Assembly: GCF_031851795.1 (NCBI RefSeq)
Contig: NZ_CP134696.1
Span: forward strand, 124,001-188,000
Source: Pontibacter sp. G13
GTDB lineage: Bacteria; Bacteroidota; Bacteroidia; J057
Length of the DNA: 64,000 bases
Direction of reading: 5' to 3'
The notes under the pieces are model-generated. The model was not told the origin of the DNA and made no database searches. It saw only the letters and a list, made by a program, of their open reading frames with translations. Both the position numbers and the translations under genes were made by a program. Positions within the stretch are counted from its first letter, which is position 1. Each line of letters starts with the position of its first letter. Of this stretch, positions 1 to 7,914 are shown one piece after another.

Positions 1-75
1 TCATAGATTCAACTGTGGAATGCCCGGATGCCGATGGTAGTCCGGGTATTCTGCCTATCAAATCCAACCAATATC

Positions 76-2013
76 ATGGGACGTTTCAAATTTGTCATGC
101 TCACGGTGCTTATTGGTGCCCTCCTTGCAGGAGCCTATGCCGATAGACACCTCATCTCGGTTTCCCTGCCTGCCGAGGAAACAGCCAAAATGTATCGAAG
201 TGATCTGCAGAAATTTTCAGATCAACTCGAAGCACTTCAGCAGGAAGCCCAAGAAGCAACCCAACCTCACCAACTCCGCGAGTCTTTTCTCAAAACCCGA
301 TTGGCGTACAAACGCATTGAATTTCTGTTGGCTTGGTTTCAGGAGGAAACCGTTACCCTTCACATCAATGGCGCCCCCCTCCCCAAAGTCAACAAGCAGA
401 ATGCCAGTTTCGTAGAAATCTCCGAACCCAAGGGACTACAAATTCTGGATGAAATGATCTTTTCGGAGGAATCGGATCTACCCAAGGTCAAGAAACTCAT
501 TCATGAACTCCGACTCCAAACCGATCGCCTGATATTTACCCAGCAGTCTACCACGCTCAATCACCGATTGGTCTTCGAGGCTTATCGCGCTCAACTCATC
601 CGCTTGGTTTCCATGGGGATCACCGGGTTTGATACGCCCATGTCCGGACATGCTATGGAAGATGCAGTAGCTTCCTGGACCTCCATGATGGACGTGTGGA
701 AGCTATATCATCCGTCTCTCCATTCGCAGGCCCCCACCCTAGCTGAAGAAATCCAACTCACCTTCGAAGCGGGTAAATCCATGCTGGAAAAGGGAGATTT
801 TGACACCTTTGACAGATTGGCCTTTACCCGGGATATCGCCAATCCACTGTATGGCAAGATCTTGGATGCTCAAATGGCCCTTTCAATCGAAACCATTTAC
901 GAGGTGACGCCAAGGCTTCAATCCTTGAATCACCAAGGCAAGGAAATTTTCAGTACAGATTTTCTTGATGCCGCCTATTTCACAAGTCGCCCCATCAGCG
1001 AAGAGAACCAAGCTCGAATCGAATTGGGGAAAATGCTGTTCTTCGACCCGGCGCTTTCCCAGAATGGTCAAGTTTCATGCGGCACTTGCCATCAACCAGA
1101 CAAGGGTTTTTCCGATGGGCAACCCAAAAGTCGTGAAGCTGCCGGGCACGGAACCGTGAAACGAAATGCACCGGGGCTGGTCAACACCGTGTTTGCGGAC
1201 AAATTCTTCCATGATCTTAGGGCAGATCGATTGGACAGACAGGTAGAACAGGTGATTTTTGCCACAAAAGAGTTCAATACCGACTATTCCAATCTAGTTT
1301 CGAGATTAAAGCAGAGCTCTGAATATCGCACACGATTTCAGGAGGCTTTTGGGTACATGGGCAAATATGCATTGAGTGGCTCCAGTATCAAGGAGGCGAT
1401 TGCAGCCTATATGTTTACACTTCGAAGCTTCAATAGCCCAGTAGACAGATACATCCGAGGAGAATCCGATGAGCTTAGCCAGGAAGTAAAGCGCGGATTC
1501 AATCTTTTCATGGGAAAGGCTGCATGCGGCACCTGCCATTTCGCTCCTACCTTCAATGGCTCTGTACCCCCTCGATATTTGGAGTCTGAAAGTGAGGTAT
1601 TGGGAGTACCGAAGGAGGCAGGAACCCATCCAACAGAACTCGACCCGGATTTGGGCAGATACGGCAACGGATTTCCTAGGGATCAAGCCCCCTTCTTCAA
1701 GCATTCCTTCAAGACCCCAACCGTTCGGAATATCGCCCTAACCGCGCCCTATATGCACAATGGGGTTTACGAAACGCTGGAGGAGGTCATCACCTTCTAC
1801 AATGCAGGCGGTGGTGCAGGAATGGGACTGGATGTACCCTACCAAACCCTTCCAGCCGACTCCCTGCATTTGACAGATCAGGAGCAAGCTGACTTGGTAT
1901 CCTTTATGATGGCACTTACGGATACCGCTGGACTTACCCAATTGCCCAGTCATCTACCGGAGTTTCCCGATAGCATGGGATATCCAAACGATCGATTGGT
2001 ACGATCCTATTAG
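76..2013 (+). CDS. Di-heme cytochrome c peroxidase (MauG/CCP family) with long N-terminal extension
   Basis: Predicted exported c-type cytochrome of the bacterial di-heme peroxidase family, which reduces H2O2 in the periplasm or acts as a MauG-like oxidase. Two CGTCH heme-attachment motifs lie at about residues 335 and 484, and an APYMHNG segment near the C-terminus supplies a likely axial Met. I start it at 76 because MGRFKFVMLTVLIG opens a signal peptide; an upstream in-frame ATG at 28 would add a non-hydrophobic leader. At 645 residues it is almost twice the classical CCP. Roughly residues 25-300 form a mostly helical region without heme motifs before the peroxidase core. Its function is unknown. 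Such long forms are common in Bacteroidota. A terminator follows the stop codon. The family assignment is firm; the physiological substrate is not. Confidence 0.9.
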   Translation: MGRFKFVMLTVLIGALLAGAYADRHLISVSLPAEETAKMYRSDLQKFSDQLEALQQEAQEATQPHQLRESFLKTRLAYKRIEFLLAWFQEETVTLHINGAPLPKVNKQNASFVEISEPKGLQILDEMIFSEESDLPKVKKLIHELRLQTDRLIFTQQSTTLNHRLVFEAYRAQLIRLVSMGITGFDTPMSGHAMEDAVASWTSMMDVWKLYHPSLHSQAPTLAEEIQLTFEAGKSMLEKGDFDTFDRLAFTRDIANPLYGKILDAQMALSIETIYEVTPRLQSLNHQGKEIFSTDFLDAAYFTSRPISEENQARIELGKMLFFDPALSQNGQVSCGTCHQPDKGFSDGQPKSREAAGHGTVKRNAPGLVNTVFADKFFHDLRADRLDRQVEQVIFATKEFNTDYSNLVSRLKQSSEYRTRFQEAFGYMGKYALSGSSIKEAIAAYMFTLRSFNSPVDRYIRGESDELSQEVKRGFNLFMGKAACGTCHFAPTFNGSVPPRYLESESEVLGVPKEAGTHPTELDPDLGRYGNGFPRDQAPFFKHSFKTPTVRNIALTAPYMHNGVYETLEEVITFYNAGGGAGMGLDVPYQTLPADSLHLTDQEQADLVSFMMALTDTAGLTQLPSHLPEFPDSMGYPNDRLVRSY

Positions 2014-2041
2014 GTGGAAAAACGAATATGAGACCTTTGGG

Positions 2042-2078
2042 GACCCACAGAGCGGCGACGTTCATGTGGGTCTTTTTT
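2042..2078 (+). terminator. Rho-independent terminator after the peroxidase gene
   Basis: Perfect 8-bp stem GACCCACA (2042-2049) / TGTGGGTC (2065-2072) with a 15-nt loop, followed directly by six T residues. It lies about 30 nt after the peroxidase stop. Confidence 0.8.
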
Positions 2079-2275
2079 GATGCTAATTGCCCACTTGGGA
2101 ATAACAGGCAATAACTCATTTCCCACCCCCACGGATGAGACTTTCCGTTCATTTTGGCCAAAAAGTACGCGAGGAAAAAAGCAACTCCGATGATAGGATT
2201 CGGTCACTAAGTCCCTAGAGCCATGTATTCCAATCACTAAATTATCCACTCAACGAGAAATACTTTCCTCCGGAC

Positions 2276-4126
2276 ATGGCCACACTCATCCCTCGATCTC
2301 GAGTCCTCACCTTGTTTCTCATAAGCGTCCTATTTCTACCCGAACAAATTATAGCTCAATCCTTTTTCCCCAACGTGATCCTGATCCTGACCGACGACAT
2401 GGGGTGGACAGGCTCTTCTGTTCGGATGGATTCCAATTTTATCGCTTCGGCAAGTGATTACTACCATACCCCCAACATTGATTCTCTGGCGACCTATGGC
2501 ATGAGATTCTCCAGAGCCTACGTGCTAGCACCAGAAGGCGCTCCCTCACGGGCGGCGCTCCAATCGGGCATTCACCCAGCCATGAGTGGATTCACGAGTC
2601 TTCCCGACACCGTAAGGCCCGATGAACTCCTGATAGAACCTCCCACAGATACCTCCTTGTCTGGAGCTGCGGTAACCATCGCAGAGTGGTTTAAATCTGT
2701 GGGGAATGCCAACTACCAGACAGCGCACTTTGGCAATTGGCTTGTGGGAAATGGAGGACCTGAAAATAATGGATTTGATGTCGGGGATGGAGATACCGAC
2801 AACTCCGATGGAGATACTGGCTCCAGCACCTCAGAAGATCCCAAAAACATCTTTTCCATCACGGATCGGGCCATCAATTTCATGAATAATGCAGCCTCGG
2901 CAGATCAGCCGTTTTTCATCCAGATCTCCCATTACGCGGTTCATACGGAAATTGAGGCTACCGCATCCAGTCGTTCGATTTACGCAGATACCACCCTTCG
3001 CCCCAAAGGAGAAAACCACCGCAATGAAGGATACGGTGCCATGACCGAAGACCTAGATGCTTCCATTGGGTTGCTTCTTGCCATGATCGACACCTTGGAT
3101 TTGAGGGACTCTACGTATGTGATCCTGCTTTCGGACAATGGAGCTGTAGATACGCTTTCCAACAATACCCCCCTCAGGGAGGGGAAACATAAACTTTGGG
3201 AAGGAGGAATACGGGTTCCCATGATCATCAGAGGTCCGGGGATTCCGGCCAATTCGCAATCGGATGTTCCGGTTTTGTCATACGACCTTTATCCAACGCT
3301 TGTAGAGCTTGTGTCTGGAAGCCTGATGGATGCTCCGACAGTGCTAAATGGTGTGAGCCTACTTCCGCTATTTTCAGAGCCCAATACGCCTCTCGCGCGT
3401 GAAAACCCCATCTATTTCTATTATCCGCACTACACGGGGATTGATTCGAGCATGGATCGGACTGTGCCAAAAATGGGGCTCATACGCGACAACTTCAAAT
3501 TCCTGATCACCATGGAAACGGGGGATTTGGACCTATACGATTTGGATATTGACCCGGGTGAAACGACCGATATGTCTCCTCAGAATGCGCCTTTGACCGC
3601 TGAGATGTACATAGAGCTCCGGGATTATGTCAAGACCATAGACATTGTCTTCCCCACATTGAACCCCGAAAATGACAGCATCAACGGGGAGGAGCCCGAT
3701 CTTGACGAAGATGGAATTGATGATAGCTGGGAGTTCGAAGAATTGCTCACGGCTTCCTATGATTCCCTGAGTGATCCAGACGGCGATCTGCTGAATAATC
3801 GAGCGGAATTCTTCATGGGCACCGACCCCCTAAAAAAGGACACGATCACCACCAGTCTTGACCCGGAGTTTGGCAGCCTTGTCCTCGCAGCCTCTCCCAA
3901 TCCCATGGAAATGCAGCTCTCAGTGGGGGTACACGGCATTCCACCAGGAAGAATGCTCTCAATCACCCTAATCAACCTGCTGGGGCAAACAGTCATTCCG
4001 CCCGAACCTATTCGGTCTCACCTTCTCCAGTGGCAAGTGGGGCATCTTCCCTCGGGGGTCTACCTCCTGCTCCTTCAAGCGGAAAATGGCCAAACGGTGA
4101 CGACCACCAAGCTTGTCAAGCATTAG
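2276..4126 (+). CDS. Sulfatase-fold secreted protein with degenerate active site, calcium-binding segment and T9SS sorting domain
   Basis: An arylsulfatase-superfamily protein (616 aa) with a signal peptide ending around IIAQS. The fold markers are clear: TDDMGW near the N-terminus, TPNIDSLA, LLSDNGA and WEGGIRVP. The formylglycine site, normally C/S-x-P-S-R, reads G-A-P-S-R: Gly (GGC) at residue 88, codon 2537-2539. The usual GKWHLG motif reads GNWLVG, so the active-site Lys and His become Asn154 and Leu156. Metal-ligand Asp/Asn positions look kept. After the core comes a DxDxDG-rich thrombospondin-3/dockerin-like stretch (about residues 465-525), then a T9SS type A sorting domain (SPNPM, LINLLGQ, GVYLLLL, TTKLVKH). 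It is therefore probably exported to the surface as a binding or structural pseudo-enzyme. No sulfatase-maturating enzyme or susC/susD pair is adjacent. Fold confidence is high; loss of catalysis is inferred from the missing residues. Confidence 0.9.
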   Translation: MATLIPRSRVLTLFLISVLFLPEQIIAQSFFPNVILILTDDMGWTGSSVRMDSNFIASASDYYHTPNIDSLATYGMRFSRAYVLAPEGAPSRAALQSGIHPAMSGFTSLPDTVRPDELLIEPPTDTSLSGAAVTIAEWFKSVGNANYQTAHFGNWLVGNGGPENNGFDVGDGDTDNSDGDTGSSTSEDPKNIFSITDRAINFMNNAASADQPFFIQISHYAVHTEIEATASSRSIYADTTLRPKGENHRNEGYGAMTEDLDASIGLLLAMIDTLDLRDSTYVILLSDNGAVDTLSNNTPLREGKHKLWEGGIRVPMIIRGPGIPANSQSDVPVLSYDLYPTLVELVSGSLMDAPTVLNGVSLLPLFSEPNTPLARENPIYFYYPHYTGIDSSMDRTVPKMGLIRDNFKFLITMETGDLDLYDLDIDPGETTDMSPQNAPLTAEMYIELRDYVKTIDIVFPTLNPENDSINGEEPDLDEDGIDDSWEFEELLTASYDSLSDPDGDLLNNRAEFFMGTDPLKKDTITTSLDPEFGSLVLAASPNPMEMQLSVGVHGIPPGRMLSITLINLLGQTVIPPEPIRSHLLQWQVGHLPSGVYLLLLQAENGQTVTTTKLVKH

Positions 4127-4146
4127 AGAGGTTCATCAGCCCCCAA

Positions 4147-4190
4147 AAAGAAACAGCAGCCACCTTTCGAAAGTGGCTGCTGCTTGATCT
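4147..4190. terminator. Bidirectional terminator between the sulfatase-like gene and rnr
   Basis: A 10-bp perfect stem, CAGCAGCCAC (4154-4163) / GTGGCTGCTG (4173-4182), sits between convergent genes. The A-rich flank on the left gives a U-rich tail on the minus strand (for rnr); the right flank is moderately T-rich for the plus strand. Confidence 0.75.
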
Positions 4191-4202
4191 TGTTTGAAGG
4201 GG

Positions 4203-6434
4203 TTACGCCTTGGGTTTAGGCAAAATCGCCATTTCCACCTGTTTGCGTTCCAGATTGGTTCCGACAATTCGTGCAGTCACTTCGTCTCCCAATCGGTAAG
4301 TCACGCCGTGATCTTCTCCCACAAAGCAGTAGAGATCTTGGTTGTAATGGTAGAAATCATCTTCCATGGAATGAATCGGAGCAAACCCTTCGCAGAGGTT
4401 ATCTTTCAATTCCACGAACATTCCTGATTCGATCACGCCGGAAATCACCCCAGTAAATTCTTCACCGATCTTGTCCTCGAGGAACTCCACCTGCTTGTAC
4501 TTCACCGACGCACGCTCAGCTTCCGCAGCCGTACGCTCCCGGTCGGAGCAATGCTTGAGTTGAGTTTCAAGCACATTGGGATTCTCGCGGTATATCTTGT
4601 TGTGATAATTGGTCAACAGTCGATGAACCATCAAGTCAGGATATCGACGGATTGGACTCGTGAAGTGAGTATAATACTCAAATCCCAATCCAAAGTGGCC
4701 AATATTGTTGATCGTGTAGATCGCCTTAGCCATGGAACGTACAGCCACGGTCTCGATCACATTCTGCTGAGGTTTCCCTCTAGCCTCGGTCAGCAACTTG
4801 TTGAGCATCTGGGTGGTCTTGCCGCCCTGCTCAAACTTTACTTCATGTCCGAAATGGCTCGCCAACTTGGCCAAGCCCCCAAGTTTTTCCAGATCCGGGA
4901 CATCGTGGACCCGATATACGGAATGAAGGGGAGGATTGTCCTTGAGGTTGTAGATGTGTGCAGAAACCGTTCTGTTGGCCAAAAGCATGAAATCCTCGAT
5001 GAGCTTGTTGGCATCTTTCATCTCTTTCTTGACCACCCGAACCGGCTTGTCGTTTTCGTCCAAGACGAATTTCACCTCGTTGCTATCAAACTCGATGGAG
5101 CCTTTCTTCATTCTGCTCCCTCGCAATTTCTTGGCCAGCGCGTCCAAGGTGAGAATTTCCTCTTTATAAGGACCTTCGGATTCGCCTTCAATGACGGCCT
5201 GAGCATCTTCATAGGCGAAGCGATGATCGGAATGAATCACTGTGCGACCGATCCAATAATCGATCACCTTGGCCTCATCATTCATTTCGAAAACCGCGGA
5301 ATAAGTCAGCTTGTCCTCATGTGGGCGAAGGGAACACACCACGTTGGAGAGCTTCTCCGGAAGCATGGGGATGGTGCGATCCACCAAGTAGACAGAAGTC
5401 GCTCGTTGGAAGGCCTCTTTGTCCAATTCCGTTCCGGGAACCACATAGTGGCTTACATCGGCGATATGGACTCCTACTTCGTAATGGCCATTCTCCAATA
5501 CGCGGAAGGAAAGGGCATCATCAAAGTCTTTGGCATCCACCGGGTCTATCGTAAAGGTAGTCACCTCCCGCATATCTCTCCGGGCCTTGATTTCGGCTGC
5601 GGGGATTTTTTCCGCAATATTGTCTGCTTCATGTTCCACCTCCATCGGGAAGTTCGGATCGAAGCCATATTGGAGCAAGATGGCATGCATCTCGGTCTCG
5701 TGCTCTCCCGCTTCTCCCAGCAAGCTCAGAAGCTCTACCACTGGGATTTGGCGCTTCCAGTCCAGCAATTTGACCAAAGCCTTGTGTCCAGGAATGATTT
5801 TCTGCTGCCCGGTGTCCTTGATCAAGAATTCAGTCTTGACCCGAAAATCATCGGGAATCAGATAATAGGTCCCAGGAAGTCCTTCCTCCACGGTTCCTAC
5901 AAATTGGGTGCGTGCCCGTTGGACCACTTCCACCACTTCGCCTTCTTGGCGACCTTCACGGCTTCTTCTGGAGATCATCTTGACCTTGACCATATCACCA
6001 TCCATGGCTTTGCCAAGTCTTCGAGGCCCGATGAATACATCTTCTCCTTCATCCTGAAGCAGGAACCCGACTCCGCTTCGGGTGATCTGGATCTTACCTG
6101 TGCGAGTTTCCAGGCGGCTCTGGTATTGGTATCTACCCTTGCCTGAATATGCCAATCGGCCCTCCTCGGCCAATTGATCCATGATGGATCTGATTTTGGT
6201 ATTGCCGACCTGATTAAACAGACCTGTAGCTGCACCTACTTGTTTGCAGGTGAACTGTTTGTTGCGGTGGGCCCGCATGTAAGTGAGAATTTCGTGAAGG
6301 AGAAGCTTCTGGAGGGAATTTTGGCGATTGCCTATTTGCTTTTTCTTCTTCTTAGCATTGACTTTCTGACCTCTGGCCAATCTTTTTTTCTTAACGGAAC
6401 TTGACTTGTCCGCCGTCTTTTTCTTCTTCGTCAT
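4203..6434 (-). CDS. rnr: Ribonuclease R
   Basis: 3'-5' exoribonuclease of the RNB (RNase II) family that degrades structured RNA in the cytoplasm. Length is 743 aa, normal for RNase R. It has a Lys-rich N-terminal tail (residues 1-40), a winged-helix RNase R/II N-terminal domain (about 45-110), cold-shock-type OB folds (about 110-260), the RNB catalytic domain with its clustered aspartates (DPVDAKDFDDAL, about 295-305), and a C-terminal S1 domain (about 650-735) ending in basic residues. It is convergent with the sulfatase-like gene and shares its terminator. The opposite strand carries a 531-codon open frame that is only a shadow of this gene. Identification is secure. Confidence 0.97.
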   Translation of the reverse strand: MTKKKKTADKSSSVKKKRLARGQKVNAKKKKKQIGNRQNSLQKLLLHEILTYMRAHRNKQFTCKQVGAATGLFNQVGNTKIRSIMDQLAEEGRLAYSGKGRYQYQSRLETRTGKIQITRSGVGFLLQDEGEDVFIGPRRLGKAMDGDMVKVKMISRRSREGRQEGEVVEVVQRARTQFVGTVEEGLPGTYYLIPDDFRVKTEFLIKDTGQQKIIPGHKALVKLLDWKRQIPVVELLSLLGEAGEHETEMHAILLQYGFDPNFPMEVEHEADNIAEKIPAAEIKARRDMREVTTFTIDPVDAKDFDDALSFRVLENGHYEVGVHIADVSHYVVPGTELDKEAFQRATSVYLVDRTIPMLPEKLSNVVCSLRPHEDKLTYSAVFEMNDEAKVIDYWIGRTVIHSDHRFAYEDAQAVIEGESEGPYKEEILTLDALAKKLRGSRMKKGSIEFDSNEVKFVLDENDKPVRVVKKEMKDANKLIEDFMLLANRTVSAHIYNLKDNPPLHSVYRVHDVPDLEKLGGLAKLASHFGHEVKFEQGGKTTQMLNKLLTEARGKPQQNVIETVAVRSMAKAIYTINNIGHFGLGFEYYTHFTSPIRRYPDLMVHRLLTNYHNKIYRENPNVLETQLKHCSDRERTAAEAERASVKYKQVEFLEDKIGEEFTGVISGVIESGMFVELKDNLCEGFAPIHSMEDDFYHYNQDLYCFVGEDHGVTYRLGDEVTARIVGTNLERKQVEMAILPKPKA

Positions 6435-6872
6435 GAGAAATTTGTTGATAGCGTTCCCCCGTGTACTGTCTGGATGATGCGGGACCTATTCCCGTACAGC
6501 TTCAAATTCATCCTTCAGGGGATTGTTTGTGTCAAAGCGGGCTTCTAATACTTGACTAGGGGGATTTCTGCGACCTCACATGTCCTTCAACGCCACGCTT
6601 TGAAGAGGGAGGAGTATTTTTGGACCTTCTACGAGGAATACCCTTAAGGGTTTGCATCGATTCGACGACAAGGTACAGAAATTTCAGGAAGGCACAAATT
6701 TGGGGCCTCCCATCCAAACATTCAGACAATCTTAGTACTTGGAATTGAGCCACTCATTATCAAACAATTAAGAAAGACACTTTTCCAGTCACAAAGAAAA
6801 AGGGCTTACCAACCATGGATGTTGACAAGCCCTAAGATTCCTTTCATTTTCTGAAATGGAGATCAAAACCTT
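6435..6872. other. Non-coding spacer upstream of rnr
   Basis: About 440 bases without a convincing gene. A 65-codon minus-strand frame at 6556-6753 has no family signature or start context. The spacer should hold the rnr promoter, read leftward, and on its right side the terminator of the neighbouring exported-protein gene. A 12-bp palindrome ACCCTTAAGGGT lies at 6640-6651; its role is unknown. Confidence 0.5.
6791..6834 (-). terminator. Terminator of the exported-protein gene
   Basis: On the minus strand, stem AGGGCTT (6801-6807) / AAGCCCT (6827-6833) with an inner CAAC/GTTG pairing, followed by TTTTTCTTTGT. It lies about 40 nt downstream of the stop at 6873. Confidence 0.7.
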
Positions 6873-7664
6873 CTAGGGTTCTACACTTTGAACCCATTGA
6901 ACAGGTGTCAATCCCATGACCAAATTGGAGCCACGATATTCCCATCCTTTGTCCTCCCCTTTGGAACCAAATACCACTTTGAACCCGGTAGTTGAGGCAA
7001 GGTGCGATTTCACCCAATTTTGTTGATCATTGGGGCTGGCATTCTGCATGAACTTCCACGCCTTCCTGTCAGGAGCGGCTTCGGGATTCAAGGAGAACAA
7101 TTGCCATTCGGAAGATAACCCTTCCAACTTTGCCTTTGGAAGTCCGGATGCCAAGCGAGTATCCCGAGAAAGGAGAAATTCAGGGGTATCCTCAGAAAGC
7201 CCAATGACCTCTGAACCATCCAAATCCCTAAAGCACAGCTCAATATCAAATACCTGAGGAATTCCAGCTGGATTATCAGGAGTTGCTGACCCCGTCTCAA
7301 CCAACGTATAGTTGAGCATCGTGTAGCTTCCGTCGGCAGGTCGGGCGTGTATGAGGACATTTCCATTTGGGAAAAGGGAACCACGCCCCTGATCTGAAAA
7401 ATTGGTTTGCATGACCTCCACCAGCAGATCATAGCTCAACCCATCATCTTGGGTATAGTAGCCTTGTAAGGCATACATGTCTCCAGTGACCAGACTATCC
7501 TGATTGCCAGTCCCCTTCAATTGAATAATGGGAGTCCAAGCGTTGCCATTTTGGGCCATGGCCGACACAGACAAGAGTGCCATCAGGGTCAGTGCGGTGT
7601 ATATTCGGAGCAAATGAACCTGATGAGCATAAATGCGAGTAATAACAAATTGAGAAGCTTCCAT
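6873..7664 (-). CDS. Hypothetical exported protein
   Basis: I do not recognise a family. From the ATG at 7664 the product is 263 aa. It has a basic, then hydrophobic N-terminus (LLRIYTALTLMALLSVSAMAQ) that fits a signal peptide cut after AMA-Q. An upstream in-frame start at 7709 would add 15 residues before it and seems less likely. The mature part is acidic and rich in polar and aromatic residues, with no lipobox, no C-terminal sorting domain and no repeats. It is a single-gene unit with its own terminator. The gene is likely real: complete frame, clean signal peptide, terminator. Function unknown. Confidence 0.75.
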   Translation of the reverse strand: MEASQFVITRIYAHQVHLLRIYTALTLMALLSVSAMAQNGNAWTPIIQLKGTGNQDSLVTGDMYALQGYYTQDDGLSYDLLVEVMQTNFSDQGRGSLFPNGNVLIHARPADGSYTMLNYTLVETGSATPDNPAGIPQVFDIELCFRDLDGSEVIGLSEDTPEFLLSRDTRLASGLPKAKLEGLSSEWQLFSLNPEAAPDRKAWKFMQNASPNDQQNWVKSHLASTTGFKVVFGSKGEDKGWEYRGSNLVMGLTPVQWVQSVEP

Positions 7665-7853
7665 CAAAAACGTTTTATGAAGTAGTAAAACCAAACGTTC
7701 AGAAGGCAAGCCTAGAAATACAGACGAGCAGTCGAAAAAATATTGGAGCCCTTTCGATTAAAGAATTATTAATATATACTTAATATATGAGCAAGCCGAA
7801 TACTGAGCAGACAAAAATACTGAACAGTCAAAGGAGGTGATTGATCTGCAAAA

Positions 7854-7888
7854 AAGAAACCGCCAAGACCCAATTGGAGCTTGGCGGA
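7854..7888 (-). terminator. Terminator of the glycogen synthase gene
   Basis: Minus-strand stem CCGCCAAG (7880-7887 complement) / CTTGGCGG (7860-7867 complement), then a T-rich tail from the AAAAAAG run just left of it. It lies about 27 nt downstream of the stop at 7915. Confidence 0.8.
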
Positions 7889-7914
7889 AATGGTATAACT
7901 TTCAGATATTCAGC

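Noticed and set aside
4551-6146. 531-codon plus-strand open frame
   Set aside because: Lies wholly antisense to rnr, whose family motifs are unmistakable; the translation has no motif and is His/Ile-rich as expected for the complement.
6556-6753. 65-codon minus-strand frame in the rnr upstream spacer
   Set aside because: No family signature and basic, Arg/Lys/Ser-rich translation; more likely spacer.
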